Positions 17,603 through 25,799 of a stretch of 64,000 nt of DNA are shown in pieces. The translations under genes and the position numbers were made by a program. Position 1 is the first letter of the stretch. Each line of letters begins with the position of its first letter. This DNA is from Saccharofermentans sp. GTDB lineage: Bacteria; Bacillota; Clostridia; Saccharofermentanales; Saccharofermentanaceae. The stretch is from contig JAILMW010000033.1 in assembly GCA_024692235.1 (NCBI GenBank), forward strand, positions 1-64,000, read 5' to 3'. The notes under the pieces are model-generated. The model was not told the origin of the DNA and did not search any database. It saw nothing but the letters and a program-made list of their open reading frames with translations.

Positions 17603-19132
17603 ATGCGTGAGAAATGGTCATCAAGATCGGCATTTATCTTAGCTGCGATAGGTTCTGCCGTAGGACTCGGAAATGCATGGAGATTCCCGGGATTGGCAGC
17701 TAAGTACGGAGGAGGAGCTTTCCTCTTCGTCTATCTTATCGCGATGCTTAGTATAGGTATTCCTCTTCTTATGATGGAGATCTCGGTAGCAAGATATACG
17801 AGACAGGGTGCAGCGGGCTCCATGAGAGCCCTTAACAAGAAGGCCGAGTGGGTCGGCTGGCTGGCCGTATCTAACGGAGTAGGTATCTCCATCTACTATG
17901 CGGCAGTATTCGCTTGGGTAATACTCATGTTCTTCATGAGCTATAAGTTCATGGGAATGACAGGGGACACGGAAGCGGCAAGTTCCCTGTGGAGCCATAC
18001 AATAAAGACAACATGGGTACCTGAAGGATTCACGATCATCTCATGGCCTGTGCTCATATGTCTTCTTATCGCGTGGGCACTTTGCTATCTTTGCATCCGT
18101 AACGGTACGACTACGGTAGGTAAGGTCGTTAAGTATACCGTAACGCTTCCCGTTATCTGCCTTCTTATAATGGCTATACGAGGCATCACGCTCCCCGGTG
18201 CTTTAGCAGGTCTTGCAAAGCTCTTTATCCCCGATTGGAGCGCTCTTGCTGATTCCAATCTCTGGGTAGATGCCATAGGTCAGGTATTCTATTCACTTTC
18301 TACTTCAATGGCCATAATGTTTGCATACGGATCATTCCTTGACGAGAAGTCCAATATCGCGGTGGATACCATCATCATCGCATTCTCCGATATGCTGGTA
18401 AGCGTACTTTCAGGTATCGTTATGTTCACCACCATGGCAGGTGTAGGAATGCTCGATAATATGTCCACATCCGGTATTGCTACGGCATTTATCATCTATC
18501 CTCAGGCTATCGTTAAGCTGTCATCTAACGGCGTAGTCAACATGATCTTCGCGTTCGTGTTCTACTTCTGCCTTATAACGCTTGCCATCGATTCCCTCTT
18601 CTCCATCATCGAGGGTATCTCCACGGCACTGTCCGATAAGTTCTCTCTTAATAAGAAGAAGACTACACTCATCATATGTATCGTAGAGGGAGTGATCTCC
18701 CTTGTCTACGTAACGGGTGCAGGACTTGCAGTGCTTGATATAGTCGACTACTTTATAAACAGCTATACGCTCCTTTTCACGGGTATCTGCGAGATGATCG
18801 TAGCAGGATGGTTCTTCAATACCGTGAAGATCTTGGAGCAGGCAAACCGCAACACGAGCGGCTTCAAGATGCCCGGCTGGTGGTTCCTGCCTTCCATCAA
18901 GTTCATATCTCCCGTTGTACTTTCGGGACTTTGCATCTGGAATCTGGTAAGCCTGGTAACGGGCGGCGGAGTATACGGTGCCAAGGACGGATATACTTTG
19001 AAGTCTAACATCATGTTCGGCTGGACCATGATCGCATTTATCCTTTTATCCGGCCTTATCATCAAGATCATCGTTAAGGCTAAAGCCGTTAAGGAAGACG
19101 ACAGGACCTGGGAAGAATATCAGGCCAAGTAA
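17603..19132 (+). CDS. Sodium-dependent transporter, NSS/SNF family
   Basis: The ATG at 17603 has AAGGAGG nine bases upstream; the longer frame is not needed. The 509-residue membrane protein carries the hallmark first helix GSAVGLGNAWRFPGLAAKYGGGAF (in part) with the sodium-site residues, and WVIL and SLSTSMAIMFAYGS regions of the bacterial LeuT-like branch. Members import amino acids or related compounds with sodium. A promoter TATAAT with extended TGC is at 17548. It stands alone between terminators, so the substrate cannot be inferred from neighbours. Confidence 0.9.
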   Translation: MREKWSSRSAFILAAIGSAVGLGNAWRFPGLAAKYGGGAFLFVYLIAMLSIGIPLLMMEISVARYTRQGAAGSMRALNKKAEWVGWLAVSNGVGISIYYAAVFAWVILMFFMSYKFMGMTGDTEAASSLWSHTIKTTWVPEGFTIISWPVLICLLIAWALCYLCIRNGTTTVGKVVKYTVTLPVICLLIMAIRGITLPGALAGLAKLFIPDWSALADSNLWVDAIGQVFYSLSTSMAIMFAYGSFLDEKSNIAVDTIIIAFSDMLVSVLSGIVMFTTMAGVGMLDNMSTSGIATAFIIYPQAIVKLSSNGVVNMIFAFVFYFCLITLAIDSLFSIIEGISTALSDKFSLNKKKTTLIICIVEGVISLVYVTGAGLAVLDIVDYFINSYTLLFTGICEMIVAGWFFNTVKILEQANRNTSGFKMPGWWFLPSIKFISPVVLSGLCIWNLVSLVTGGGVYGAKDGYTLKSNIMFGWTMIAFILLSGLIIKIIVKAKAVKEDDRTWEEYQAK

Positions 19133-19153
19133 TCGATCGATATTTATATGATT

Positions 19154-19189
19154 AAGGGCGTAGCGTAGATGCTGCGCCCTTTCTTTTTG
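19154..19189 (+). terminator. Terminator of NSS transporter gene
   Basis: Stem 19154-19164 with 19171-19181 around GTAGAT, containing GGGCG/CGCCC, followed by a T-rich run. Confidence 0.8.
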
Positions 19190-19237
19190 TCTTTTTATAT
19201 GTTAACCTTTGCCTGTTACCTGATAAGAAGTTGATAC

Positions 19238-19319
19238 GATACTGACGGCAAGGTAAGAGACAATAGATAAGTTGTTTTGTCCGCGCATACTATGCGTGTC
19301 GTTGCCGTATCTTCTTTTT
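19238..19319 (+). ncRNA. Structured leader before hydrogenase maturation operon
   Basis: Outer strands around 19238-19251 and 19302-19311 (GGCAA with TTGCC, GATAC with GTATC) enclose two small hairpins: GACAA (19258-19262) with TTGTC, and GCGCATA with TATGCG-type pairing near 19283-19297. The closing stem is followed by TTCTTTTTG. It could be a terminator that controls readthrough or a regulatory leader; I match it to no known riboswitch. Confidence 0.4.
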
Positions 19320-19356
19320 GTTGAAGGTATGGCTTTTGTTTTATCGGAGGGAATAT

Positions 19357-19602
19357 ATGGATACGCGTGTAGCGGTCATAAGCGTGATCGTCGGCAAGGA
19401 CGGCGACGTGGAGCACTTGAATGCTCTTTTGCACGATTACAGGGATTACATTATCGGCAGGATGGGGATCCCCTACAGGGAGAAAGGCGTCAGCATTATA
19501 AGCGTTGTGTTGGACGCGCCTCAGGATGAGATCTCGACCCTTGCAGGCAGGATAGGAAGCCTCAAGGACGTCAACGTAAAGACGGCTTATTCCAATGTAT
19601 AA
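19357..19602 (+). CDS. TM1266-type iron-only hydrogenase system regulator
   Basis: An 81-residue ACT-like/NikR C-terminal-like protein. The pattern TRVAVISVIVGKDGDVEHLN, then GIPYREKGVSIISVVLDAP and a C-terminal KTAYSNV match the putative regulator that usually heads hydrogenase maturation gene sets (TM1266 family). ATG 19357 follows GGAGGG. It overlaps hydE by eight bases. The regulatory mechanism is not established for the family. Confidence 0.88.
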   Translation: MDTRVAVISVIVGKDGDVEHLNALLHDYRDYIIGRMGIPYREKGVSIISVVLDAPQDEISTLAGRIGSLKDVNVKTAYSNV

Positions 19603-20641
19603 GACAGGCGAACTGATAGAAAGGCTCTCTAATGAGCATTCACTTTCCTTAGAGGAATATGCGTTTCTTATAAAGGCGCGTACGCCAGAAGCTGCTAATA
19701 AGCTCGCTTCTATTGCTGACAGGGCAAGACGCGAAGTCTACGGCACGGATGTCTACATAAGAGGCCTTATAGAGATCTCCAACTACTGTGTTAACGACTG
19801 CCTTTACTGTGGCATACGAAGGAGCAATAAGGCCTGCGACAGATACCGCCTGACTCCCGAAGAGATCCTTCTTTGCTGTAAGGAAGGCTATAAGCTGGGC
19901 TTTAGGACTTTCGTAATGCAGGGAGGAGAAGATCCTTACTATACGGACGATCTTCTGTGTGAACTGATATCGGAGGTCAAGACGCAGTACCTTGACTGCG
20001 CAGTTACCCTTTCGCTGGGCGAGAGGAGCCGTGAGAGCTACGAAATGCTCTTCAAAGCGGGTGCAGACAGATATCTTCTTCGACACGAGACTGCGGACAA
20101 GGAGCATTACGAGAAGCTTCATCCTTCTTCTATGTCCTGGGACAACCGCATGAAGTGCCTCCGTGAACTTAGGCAGATCGGCTACCAGGTAGGATGCGGC
20201 TTTATGGTGGAGTCTCCGTTCCAAAGTGAGAAGGAGCTTGCAGAAGACCTCAAGTTCATCGAAGAGTTTAAGCCCGACATGTGCGGCATAGGTCCTTTTA
20301 TCTCCCACAAGGATACGCCCTTTAAGGACGAGTCTTCAGGAGGGTGCGACCTGACGTGCTATCTACTTAGCATTATAAGACTCATATATCCCAACATATT
20401 ACTCCCCGCCACGACGGCGCTTGGTACCATCGATCCGATGGGAAGAGAGAAGGGACTTAAGGCAGGAGCTAATGTCGTGATGCCGAATCTCTCGCCGGTT
20501 GGGGTAAGGAAGAAATACGAGCTTTACGACAACAAGATCTGTACCGGAGAAGAAGCGTCGGAGTGCATCGAATGCCTTCGCGGAAGGATCGACAGAGCAG
20601 GATACAAAATGGTCACCGACAGAGGCGACATAAAAAGATAA
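19595..20641 (+). CDS. hydE: [FeFe] hydrogenase H-cluster radical SAM maturase HydE
   Basis: 348 residues. The radical SAM motif ISNYCVNDCLYCGIRR places ligands at Cys65, Cys69 and Cys72, followed by QGGEDPYY. The N-terminal region and the C-terminal LPATTALGTIDPMGREKGL block are characteristic of HydE and distinguish it from biotin synthase. HydE works with HydG and HydF to build the two-iron part of the H-cluster. It overlaps the upstream regulator by eight bases and hydG follows after 12 bases. Confidence 0.95.
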   Translation: MYKTGELIERLSNEHSLSLEEYAFLIKARTPEAANKLASIADRARREVYGTDVYIRGLIEISNYCVNDCLYCGIRRSNKACDRYRLTPEEILLCCKEGYKLGFRTFVMQGGEDPYYTDDLLCELISEVKTQYLDCAVTLSLGERSRESYEMLFKAGADRYLLRHETADKEHYEKLHPSSMSWDNRMKCLRELRQIGYQVGCGFMVESPFQSEKELAEDLKFIEEFKPDMCGIGPFISHKDTPFKDESSGGCDLTCYLLSIIRLIYPNILLPATTALGTIDPMGREKGLKAGANVVMPNLSPVGVRKKYELYDNKICTGEEASECIECLRGRIDRAGYKMVTDRGDIKR

Positions 20642-20653
20642 GAGGTGTAAAGA

Positions 20654-22102
20654 ATGGCAAAGTACGACAAGAATTCACTCTGTGCAGACGAATTCATAAA
20701 CGACGAGGAGATCAAGGCTACACTTGAGTATGCAGAAGCTAACAAGCATAATGTGGAGCTTATAGACAAGATCTTAGAGAAGGCAAGACCCGTCAAGAAG
20801 GACAAGGGCTATGTGTGCGCAGGACTTGATCACAGGGAGGCATCGGTGCTCCTTGCCTGCGATATCCCCGAGAAGATCGAGGAGATCTATAAGATCGCAG
20901 AAGAGATCAAGATGGCTTACTATGGCAACAGGATCGTTATCTTCGCTCCTTTGTACCTGTCTAACTACTGTGTCAACGGATGTCTTTACTGTCCCTACCA
21001 CATGAAGAATAAGACTATCCCGAGAAAGAAGCTTACTCAGGAAGAAGTTAAGGCTGAGGTCATCGCTTTGCAGGATATGGGTCATAAGAGACTTGCCATA
21101 GAAGCAGGTGAAGATCCCGTCAACAATCCTATCGAGTATATCCTTGACTGCATCAATACGATCTATTCCGTACACCATAAGAACGGCGACATAAGAAGAG
21201 TAAATGTCAATATCGCGGCTACTACCGTAGAGAATTATAAAAAGCTTAAGGACGCCGGAATCGGTACATATATCCTCTTCCAGGAGACATACCACAAGGA
21301 GAGCTACTTAAGGCTTCATCCTACAGGCCCCAAGCATGACTATAACTACCATACTGAGGCCCATGACCGCGCAATGGAGGCAGGTATCGACGATGTTGGT
21401 CTTGGCGTACTTTTCGGACTTGAACTCTATAAGTACGAGTTCGCGGGACTTCTTATGCACGCAGAGCACTTGGAGGCAGTACACGGAGTAGGACCTCATA
21501 CGATAAGCGTACCCAGGGTCAAGAAGGCTGACGATATCGATCCCACACAGTTCGATAACGGTATCGACGATGAGACCTTCGCAAAGATCACGGCATGTAT
21601 AAGACTTGCGGTTCCTTATACGGGCATGATCATATCTACAAGAGAGACACAGAGCGTAAGGCAGAAGCTTTTAAGGCTCGGTATCAGCCAGGTAAGCGGC
21701 GGATCACGTACTTCCGTCGGAGGATATACAGAAGAGGAGAGACCTCACGATACTGAGCAGTTCGACGTATCAGATCAGAGAACTCTTGATGAAGTAGTAA
21801 GATGGCTTATGGAGAATAACCATATCCCTTCCTTCTGTACGGCATGCTACAGAGAGGGAAGGACAGGGGACCGCTTTATGGCTCTTTGTAAGAGCGGCCA
21901 GATCTTGAACTGCTGTCACCCCAATGCACTCATGACTCTTGCGGAATACCTTGAAGACTACGCTTCACCCGAGACTAAGAAGATAGGCTACGAGATGATC
22001 CAGCGCGAACTTACCAAAGTGCCCCGCGAGGAGAACAGGAAGAAGGCAGCAGAGAATATAGAGTATATAAAGAACTCCGATCGAAGAGACTTCAGATTCT
22101 AA
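20654..22102 (+). CDS. hydG: [FeFe] hydrogenase H-cluster radical SAM maturase HydG
   Basis: 482 residues. The ThiH-like radical SAM barrel has LSNYCVNGCLYCPYH with Cys106, Cys110 and Cys113. The C-terminal CTACYREGRTGDRFM and later NCCHPN carry the extra cluster ligands that distinguish HydG, which cleaves tyrosine to give the CO and cyanide ligands of the H-cluster. Length and order fit the family. The ribosome binding site AGAGGTG precedes ATG. The structural hydrogenase is not in this window. Confidence 0.95.
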   Translation: MAKYDKNSLCADEFINDEEIKATLEYAEANKHNVELIDKILEKARPVKKDKGYVCAGLDHREASVLLACDIPEKIEEIYKIAEEIKMAYYGNRIVIFAPLYLSNYCVNGCLYCPYHMKNKTIPRKKLTQEEVKAEVIALQDMGHKRLAIEAGEDPVNNPIEYILDCINTIYSVHHKNGDIRRVNVNIAATTVENYKKLKDAGIGTYILFQETYHKESYLRLHPTGPKHDYNYHTEAHDRAMEAGIDDVGLGVLFGLELYKYEFAGLLMHAEHLEAVHGVGPHTISVPRVKKADDIDPTQFDNGIDDETFAKITACIRLAVPYTGMIISTRETQSVRQKLLRLGISQVSGGSRTSVGGYTEEERPHDTEQFDVSDQRTLDEVVRWLMENNHIPSFCTACYREGRTGDRFMALCKSGQILNCCHPNALMTLAEYLEDYASPETKKIGYEMIQRELTKVPREENRKKAAENIEYIKNSDRRDFRF

Positions 22103-22113
22103 GGAGAGATACT

Positions 22114-23319
22114 ATGGGTTTAACGGATACACCTTCTGCCGAGAGAGTACATATCGGCTTCTTCGGACTTCGAAATGCAGGCAAATCCAGTCTCGTAAAT
22201 AAGTTAACGGGACAGGAGCTTTCCGTAGTATCTGACGTTAAGGGAACTACTACCGACCCCGTTCGTAAGACTATGGAGCTTCTGCCTATAGGTCCCGTGG
22301 TGATAATTGACACTCCGGGCTTAGATGACGAAGGAGAGCTGGGTAAGAAGAGAATAGAGAAGACTAAGGAGATCTTAGGCCTTACTGATATCGCTATTCT
22401 TGTTACTGATGCGTCATCTTCTTTTACTTCTGAAGAGAAGGAGCTTGTTGAGCTTTTTAAGACACGTTCGCTACCCTATGTGATCGTATATAACAAGTCG
22501 GATCTTGTAGAAGGAGACATTAAGCCTTATGCAGATAACAGCATAGTAGTAAGCTCCAAGACAGGAGAAAATATCTATGAGCTTAAGGAGCTTATAGGAA
22601 AGCTTGTTACAGACTCCAAGGAAGAAAAGTATCTTGTATCAGATCTCTTATCCGAAGGCGACATGACAGTCCTTGTCATCCCCATAGACGAGTCTGCTCC
22701 CAAAGGAAGGCTTATCCTTCCGCAGCAGCTTGTTATGAGAGATCTTCTTGACCACGGTCTTGCTTTTGCTTCCTGCCGTACAGAGGAGCTTGAGGCTACA
22801 CTTAATTCCTTTAAGAAAGCTCCCGCTCTTGTTATAACGGACTCTCAGGCTTTCGCTGAAGTGTCAAAGATAGTTCCCGAAGATGTGGCGCTTACTTCCT
22901 TTTCGATCCTTATGGCACGATATAAGGGCGAGCTTACAAGGCTTGTAGAAGGTGCCAATAAGCTTTCGGAATTACAAGACGGTTCAAAAGTCCTTATAAG
23001 CGAAGGCTGCACTCACCACAGGCAGTGTAATGATATCGGTACCGTCAAGCTCCCTAAGCTTATAAGAAAGTATACAGGCAAGGATATAGAGCTTGATTTT
23101 ACTTCAGGAAGAGACTTTCCTTCCGATCTTTCCTCCTGCGATCTTGTGGTTCACTGCGGCGGATGTATGTTAAATGACAAGGAGATGCAAAGAAGAGTAA
23201 AGGCGGCAGTTGATGCCGGTGTTCCTATTGTTAATTACGGTGTAGCCATCGCCAAGATGAACGGGATCCTGGATAGAAGCCTTGAACCTCTTAAAAGAAG
23301 CAAAAGTACTACACTATAG
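22114..23319 (+). CDS. hydF: [FeFe] hydrogenase H-cluster maturation GTPase HydF
   Basis: 401 residues. N-terminal Era-like GTPase domain with P-loop GLRNAGKSS (18-26), DTPGLDD and NKSD. The C-terminal cluster domain has CTH followed about 50 residues later by HCGGC, the CxH...HCxxC ligand pattern of HydF, the scaffold that receives the H-cluster precursor. The last codons, encoding KSTTL, fall within a hairpin repeat that is also found near 47.0 kb, suggesting that the repeat has replaced or extended the original 3' end. Confidence 0.95.
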   Translation: MGLTDTPSAERVHIGFFGLRNAGKSSLVNKLTGQELSVVSDVKGTTTDPVRKTMELLPIGPVVIIDTPGLDDEGELGKKRIEKTKEILGLTDIAILVTDASSSFTSEEKELVELFKTRSLPYVIVYNKSDLVEGDIKPYADNSIVVSSKTGENIYELKELIGKLVTDSKEEKYLVSDLLSEGDMTVLVIPIDESAPKGRLILPQQLVMRDLLDHGLAFASCRTEELEATLNSFKKAPALVITDSQAFAEVSKIVPEDVALTSFSILMARYKGELTRLVEGANKLSELQDGSKVLISEGCTHHRQCNDIGTVKLPKLIRKYTGKDIELDFTSGRDFPSDLSSCDLVVHCGGCMLNDKEMQRRVKAAVDAGVPIVNYGVAIAKMNGILDRSLEPLKRSKSTTL

Positions 23320-23364
23320 TCTACAATTTGGCCAAAGTGTAGACTGGGATGTAGTAATTTTGGC
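23302..23364. repeat. 63-base hairpin repeat, copy 1
   Basis: Two nested perfect stems: TACTACA (23307-23313) with TGTAGTA (23350-23356) and AGTCTACA (23318-23325) with TGTAGACT (23338-23345), around TTTGGCCAAA. Gap-free alignment with copy 2 at 46963-47025 gives about 45 of 63 identical bases by eye. It overlaps the hydF stop. Confidence 0.7.
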
Positions 23365-23454
23365 AGTCCGGGCGGCCGATAACACATACCGCTCAATCGT
23401 AAAGTGTCCGTATAATGTGCTGTTAGACTTAAGACACTTTACATGTTGTTCCAT
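23314..23454 (-). CDS. Possible 46-residue ORF with good ribosome binding site
   Basis: On the minus strand AAGGAGG (23464-23470) lies nine bases before an ATG that opens a 46-residue frame (starting MEQHVKCLKSNSTLYGHF). It runs through both inverted repeats of this gap and stops inside hydF. The good site is the only support; the peptide has no recognisable features and part of it is encoded by the hairpin repeat, so it may be chance. Confidence 0.25.
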   Translation of the reverse strand: MEQHVKCLKSNSTLYGHFTIERYVLSAARTAKITTSQSTLWPNCRL

Positions 23455-23621
23455 GTTTTTATACCTCCTTTCTCCTGAAGCGCTGCGCTTCACTCTAAGC
23501 GGCGCTTTTGGTATGGTACTTCAATAGGGATAGTCAATAATATCTGCCGATATATCAATTTCAATTCCAATGCAGATGCTATACTTTATATACAGGTGCT
23601 GTTTACATCGGAGGATATTAC
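23320..23621. other. 302-base gap rich in inverted repeats
   Basis: Besides the end of the hairpin repeat, it holds a perfect ten-base inverted repeat GTAAAGTGTC (23399-23408) and GACACTTTAC (23433-23442), and a hairpin GAAGCG-CTG-CGCTTC (23477-23491). Toward the GH43 gene there is TATACT near 23580 and a GGAGG ribosome binding site. Confidence 0.6.
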
Positions 23622-24539
23622 ATGAGCGATAAGACTTTCCATAAGAATCCCATTGTCACGGATATATATACTGCAGATCCTGCACCGATGGTGTATGGCG
23701 ATACGCTCTATCTCTATACCACTCACGATGAGGACCAGCTTATAAATGATTTCTATACCATGTTCGACTGGAGATGCTTCTCCACCAAGGATATGGTCAA
23801 CTGGACAGATCACGGAAAGATATTCTCCCTTGACGACATAAGTTGGGCTGATGACAGAGCATGGGCTCCCCAGTGCATCGAGAGGAACGGCAAGTTCTAT
23901 CTCTACTGTCCCGTCCATAAGATCGACAGCGGCATGGCTATTGCAGTTGGCGTATCTGATAAGCCCGAAGGCCCCTTCAAGGACATAGGTCATCCTCTCG
24001 TAGATGAGGGAGACTGGAACGATATCGATCCTACTGTCTTTATAGACGAAGACGGACAGGCTTATCTTTACTTCGGTAATCCCGAGCTTCGCTATGTAAA
24101 GCTTAATGAGGACATGATCTCTTACGAGGGCGAAGTACAGAAGATCCCCATGACCGTTGAAGCTTTCGGCAAGGGCAGCCATGAGACAGGTACTACATAC
24201 GGCGAAGGTCCCTGGTTCTACAGAAGAGGAGATCTTTACTATATGGTATATGCCGCTTTCGCTGAGGGTGAGAGACATAACGAGCATCTTGCTTATTCCA
24301 CGTCTCCTTCTCCTACGGGTCCTTGGACCTACGGCGGCATCCTTATGGAGGAAGGTCCCTGCTTCACGAACCATCCCGGTATCTGCGACTTCAAGGGACA
24401 TTCTTATCTTTTCTACCACACGGACGAGCTTCCCGGAGGATCTCTCTTCCACAGAAGTGTTTGCGTTGCAGAGTTCAAGTATAACGAGAACGGCACAATA
24501 GATACGATCGATAAGGTTGACGGCGTGAGCAGAGCCTGA
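23622..24539 (+). CDS. Glycoside hydrolase family 43 protein
   Basis: 305 residues of a five-bladed propeller enzyme. The three family catalytic sites are visible: Asp19 in TADPAPMVYGD (general base), Asp in WNDIDPTVFIDEDG (orienting residue) and Glu in YGEGPWFYRRGD (acid). Blade motifs such as WAPQCIERNGKFYLYCP are typical. There is no signal peptide, so it acts in the cytoplasm on imported oligosaccharides, probably as a xylosidase or arabinofuranosidase. It is a single gene with its own terminator. Activity within GH43 cannot be fixed from sequence alone. Confidence 0.9.
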   Translation: MSDKTFHKNPIVTDIYTADPAPMVYGDTLYLYTTHDEDQLINDFYTMFDWRCFSTKDMVNWTDHGKIFSLDDISWADDRAWAPQCIERNGKFYLYCPVHKIDSGMAIAVGVSDKPEGPFKDIGHPLVDEGDWNDIDPTVFIDEDGQAYLYFGNPELRYVKLNEDMISYEGEVQKIPMTVEAFGKGSHETGTTYGEGPWFYRRGDLYYMVYAAFAEGERHNEHLAYSTSPSPTGPWTYGGILMEEGPCFTNHPGICDFKGHSYLFYHTDELPGGSLFHRSVCVAEFKYNENGTIDTIDKVDGVSRA

Positions 24540-24569
24540 AGCCATATAAGATATCTTCATAGTTTTAAG

Positions 24570-24600
24570 AAGATCCGGGTACTATTCCCGGATCTTTTTG
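24570..24600 (+). terminator. Terminator of GH43 gene
   Basis: Perfect ten-base-pair stem AAGATCCGGG (24570-24579) with CCCGGATCTT (24587-24596) followed by TTTTT overlap. Confidence 0.88.
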
Positions 24601-24649
24601 TTGTCTTGACGATCCCTTGACCTTCTTTCTAACTTTTCTTGAACAGCTG

Positions 24650-24701
24650 TTGACGTGAGATTAAACCTTCCTTCTTAAGATAGAGTCATAAGAACAAAAC
24701 A
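24650..24701 (+). promoter_or_regulatory. Promoter of first small membrane protein
   Basis: TTGACG (24650-24655), 20 bases, TAAGATA (24676-24682), then a CATAA..ACAAAA initial region. The same arrangement precedes the next small gene. The 20-base spacer is longer than usual for sigma-A. Confidence 0.5.
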
Positions 24702-24719
24702 CCAAGGAGGGACACTCAC

Positions 24720-24911
24720 ATGTCAGCAAAACTCAACAAGAAGGTATCTGTAGGGATCTTAGCAGTAGCAGTTATAGTAGCCGTTGCGCTCCTGGTAAAG
24801 GGAATAACAACACATTCCATGGGAACAGTAAGCGGAAGTCTTCTTCTGTTGTTCATCAACTGCATGACACTGACGGACGATGTATTCGGCAAGAAGACGG
24901 AAGAAACTTGA
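24720..24911 (+). CDS. Small membrane protein, 63 residues
   Basis: Short protein with a basic start (SAKLNKK), a hydrophobic helix at about 8-27 and a second at about 36-50, ending in a charged tail. AAGGAGGG precedes the ATG. I know no family. It has its own promoter and is followed by another very small membrane protein with a closely similar promoter, so both may answer the same signal. Confidence 0.65.
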   Translation: MSAKLNKKVSVGILAVAVIVAVALLVKGITTHSMGTVSGSLLLLFINCMTLTDDVFGKKTEET

Positions 24912-24960
24912 AGGGTCTTTATCTTATCTTAAACAAAACTGACAATATCTTTACTTCATA

Positions 24961-25016
24961 TTGACTTTATATTAATCCCGCACGGTTAAGATAAGACCAT
25001 AAACACAAAAGTGAGG
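24961..25016 (+). promoter_or_regulatory. Promoter of second small membrane protein
   Basis: TTGACT (24961-24966), 20 bases, TAAGATA (24987-24993), with the following 25-base stretch matching the other promoter at 19 positions by eye. GAGG (25013-25016) serves the ATG at 25024. Confidence 0.5.
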
Positions 25017-25023
25017 AATGGTT

Positions 25024-25176
25024 ATGGGAATGCTTACAATGAAGATCAGATCGCTTTGGGACAGAAGTGATGCATTCAGGCTCATATGCTGTATAGGAAT
25101 GACAGCTGCCTTGTGCCTTACGATGTTCGGCCTTGGAACAAGGATAGGAGAATACTTCTTCCACATATTTAATTAA
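25024..25176 (+). CDS. Small membrane protein, 50 residues
   Basis: Too short for usual gene finders. The frame begins MGMLTMKIRSLWDRSDAF, then one hydrophobic segment (about residues 19-40, CCIGMTAALCLTMFGLG) and ends EYFFHIFN. GAGG lies seven bases before ATG 25024. It sits between a matching promoter and a strong terminator, which argues it is real. Function unknown. Confidence 0.6.
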   Translation: MGMLTMKIRSLWDRSDAFRLICCIGMTAALCLTMFGLGTRIGEYFFHIFN

Positions 25177-25206
25177 GACAACAACCACTTCATACAACCC
25201 CTCTAC

Positions 25207-25241
25207 AAAAGGCCGGGCGCTCCACAAAGTCCGGCCTTTTT
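25207..25241 (+). terminator. Terminator after small membrane protein genes
   Basis: Ten-base-pair stem AAAAGGCCGG (25207-25216) with CCGGCCTTTT (25231-25240) followed by T. Confidence 0.88.
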
Positions 25242-25314
25242 GCTGCGCTGTTTATAACGGATATTTGCAATAAATGTAAACTGTTAACATCATTCACATT
25301 AATGTTTATAGAAT

Positions 25315-25330
25315 GGTAACACTCGTTACC
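25315..25330. promoter_or_regulatory. Palindrome GGTAAC-N4-GTTACC upstream of orphan gene
   Basis: Perfect six-base arms spaced by four bases, 60 bases before the ATG at 25390. The layout resembles an operator. No regulator is encoded next to it. Confidence 0.35.
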
Positions 25331-25389
25331 GAGGTTTGTGGTAATTTGAACATATAGGAAACGATGACTCTTTTGTAGGGGGTGTTCAT

Positions 25390-25764
25390 ATGTTTAAGTC
25401 TTTTAAGAGTAAGGAAGAGTTACAGCAGCACGGTATGATGCGAGTGGAACTGCAGTATTGTAAGTTCGCCAGGTCGACACCTGTTAAGGAGTTCCTTGGC
25501 AAGGGATGCCAGCTGTGGCAACTGGATTCGCTGTATGTGCCGGGTAATGCTCCCTTCGTTGACAGCTATAAGGATATCTTCAGGAAGGGCGTTAAGGCTG
25601 ATATGTCTGAGGTGGATCTTGACTCCATGGTGATCAAGTATTACTCGCCGGATAAAATAGACGGGATAATCAATCGAGCTACACTTGTTAAGCCCGACGG
25701 ATACGAGGAACTCGTAGAGTGGCTTAAGGAAGGTAAGCACTATAACGGCTTCATAGTCATCTGA
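25390..25764 (+). CDS. Hypothetical protein, 124 residues
   Basis: Soluble mixed alpha/beta protein that I do not recognise. It has no signal peptide or membrane segment. It ends with a helix-like EELVEWLKEGKHYNG. GGGGGTG precedes ATG. It is a single-gene unit, preceded by a palindrome and followed by T-rich repeats of TTTTG and a GC stem. Confidence 0.6.
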   Translation: MFKSFKSKEELQQHGMMRVELQYCKFARSTPVKEFLGKGCQLWQLDSLYVPGNAPFVDSYKDIFRKGVKADMSEVDLDSMVIKYYSPDKIDGIINRATLVKPDGYEELVEWLKEGKHYNGFIVI

Positions 25765-25799
25765 CTTTTTGTTTTGTTTTGTTTTGTTGTGTTGCACTT

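Noticed and set aside
23586..24560. Minus-strand ORF of 324 codons covering the GH43 gene
   Set aside because: The plus strand has an unmistakable GH43 protein with catalytic residues; the antisense frame has no recognisable motifs and is open by codon bias.
25766..25790. TTTTG tandem repeats considered as a phase-variable tract
   Set aside because: They lie after the stop codon of the orphan gene and before a terminator, so slippage would alter no reading frame or promoter that I can see.
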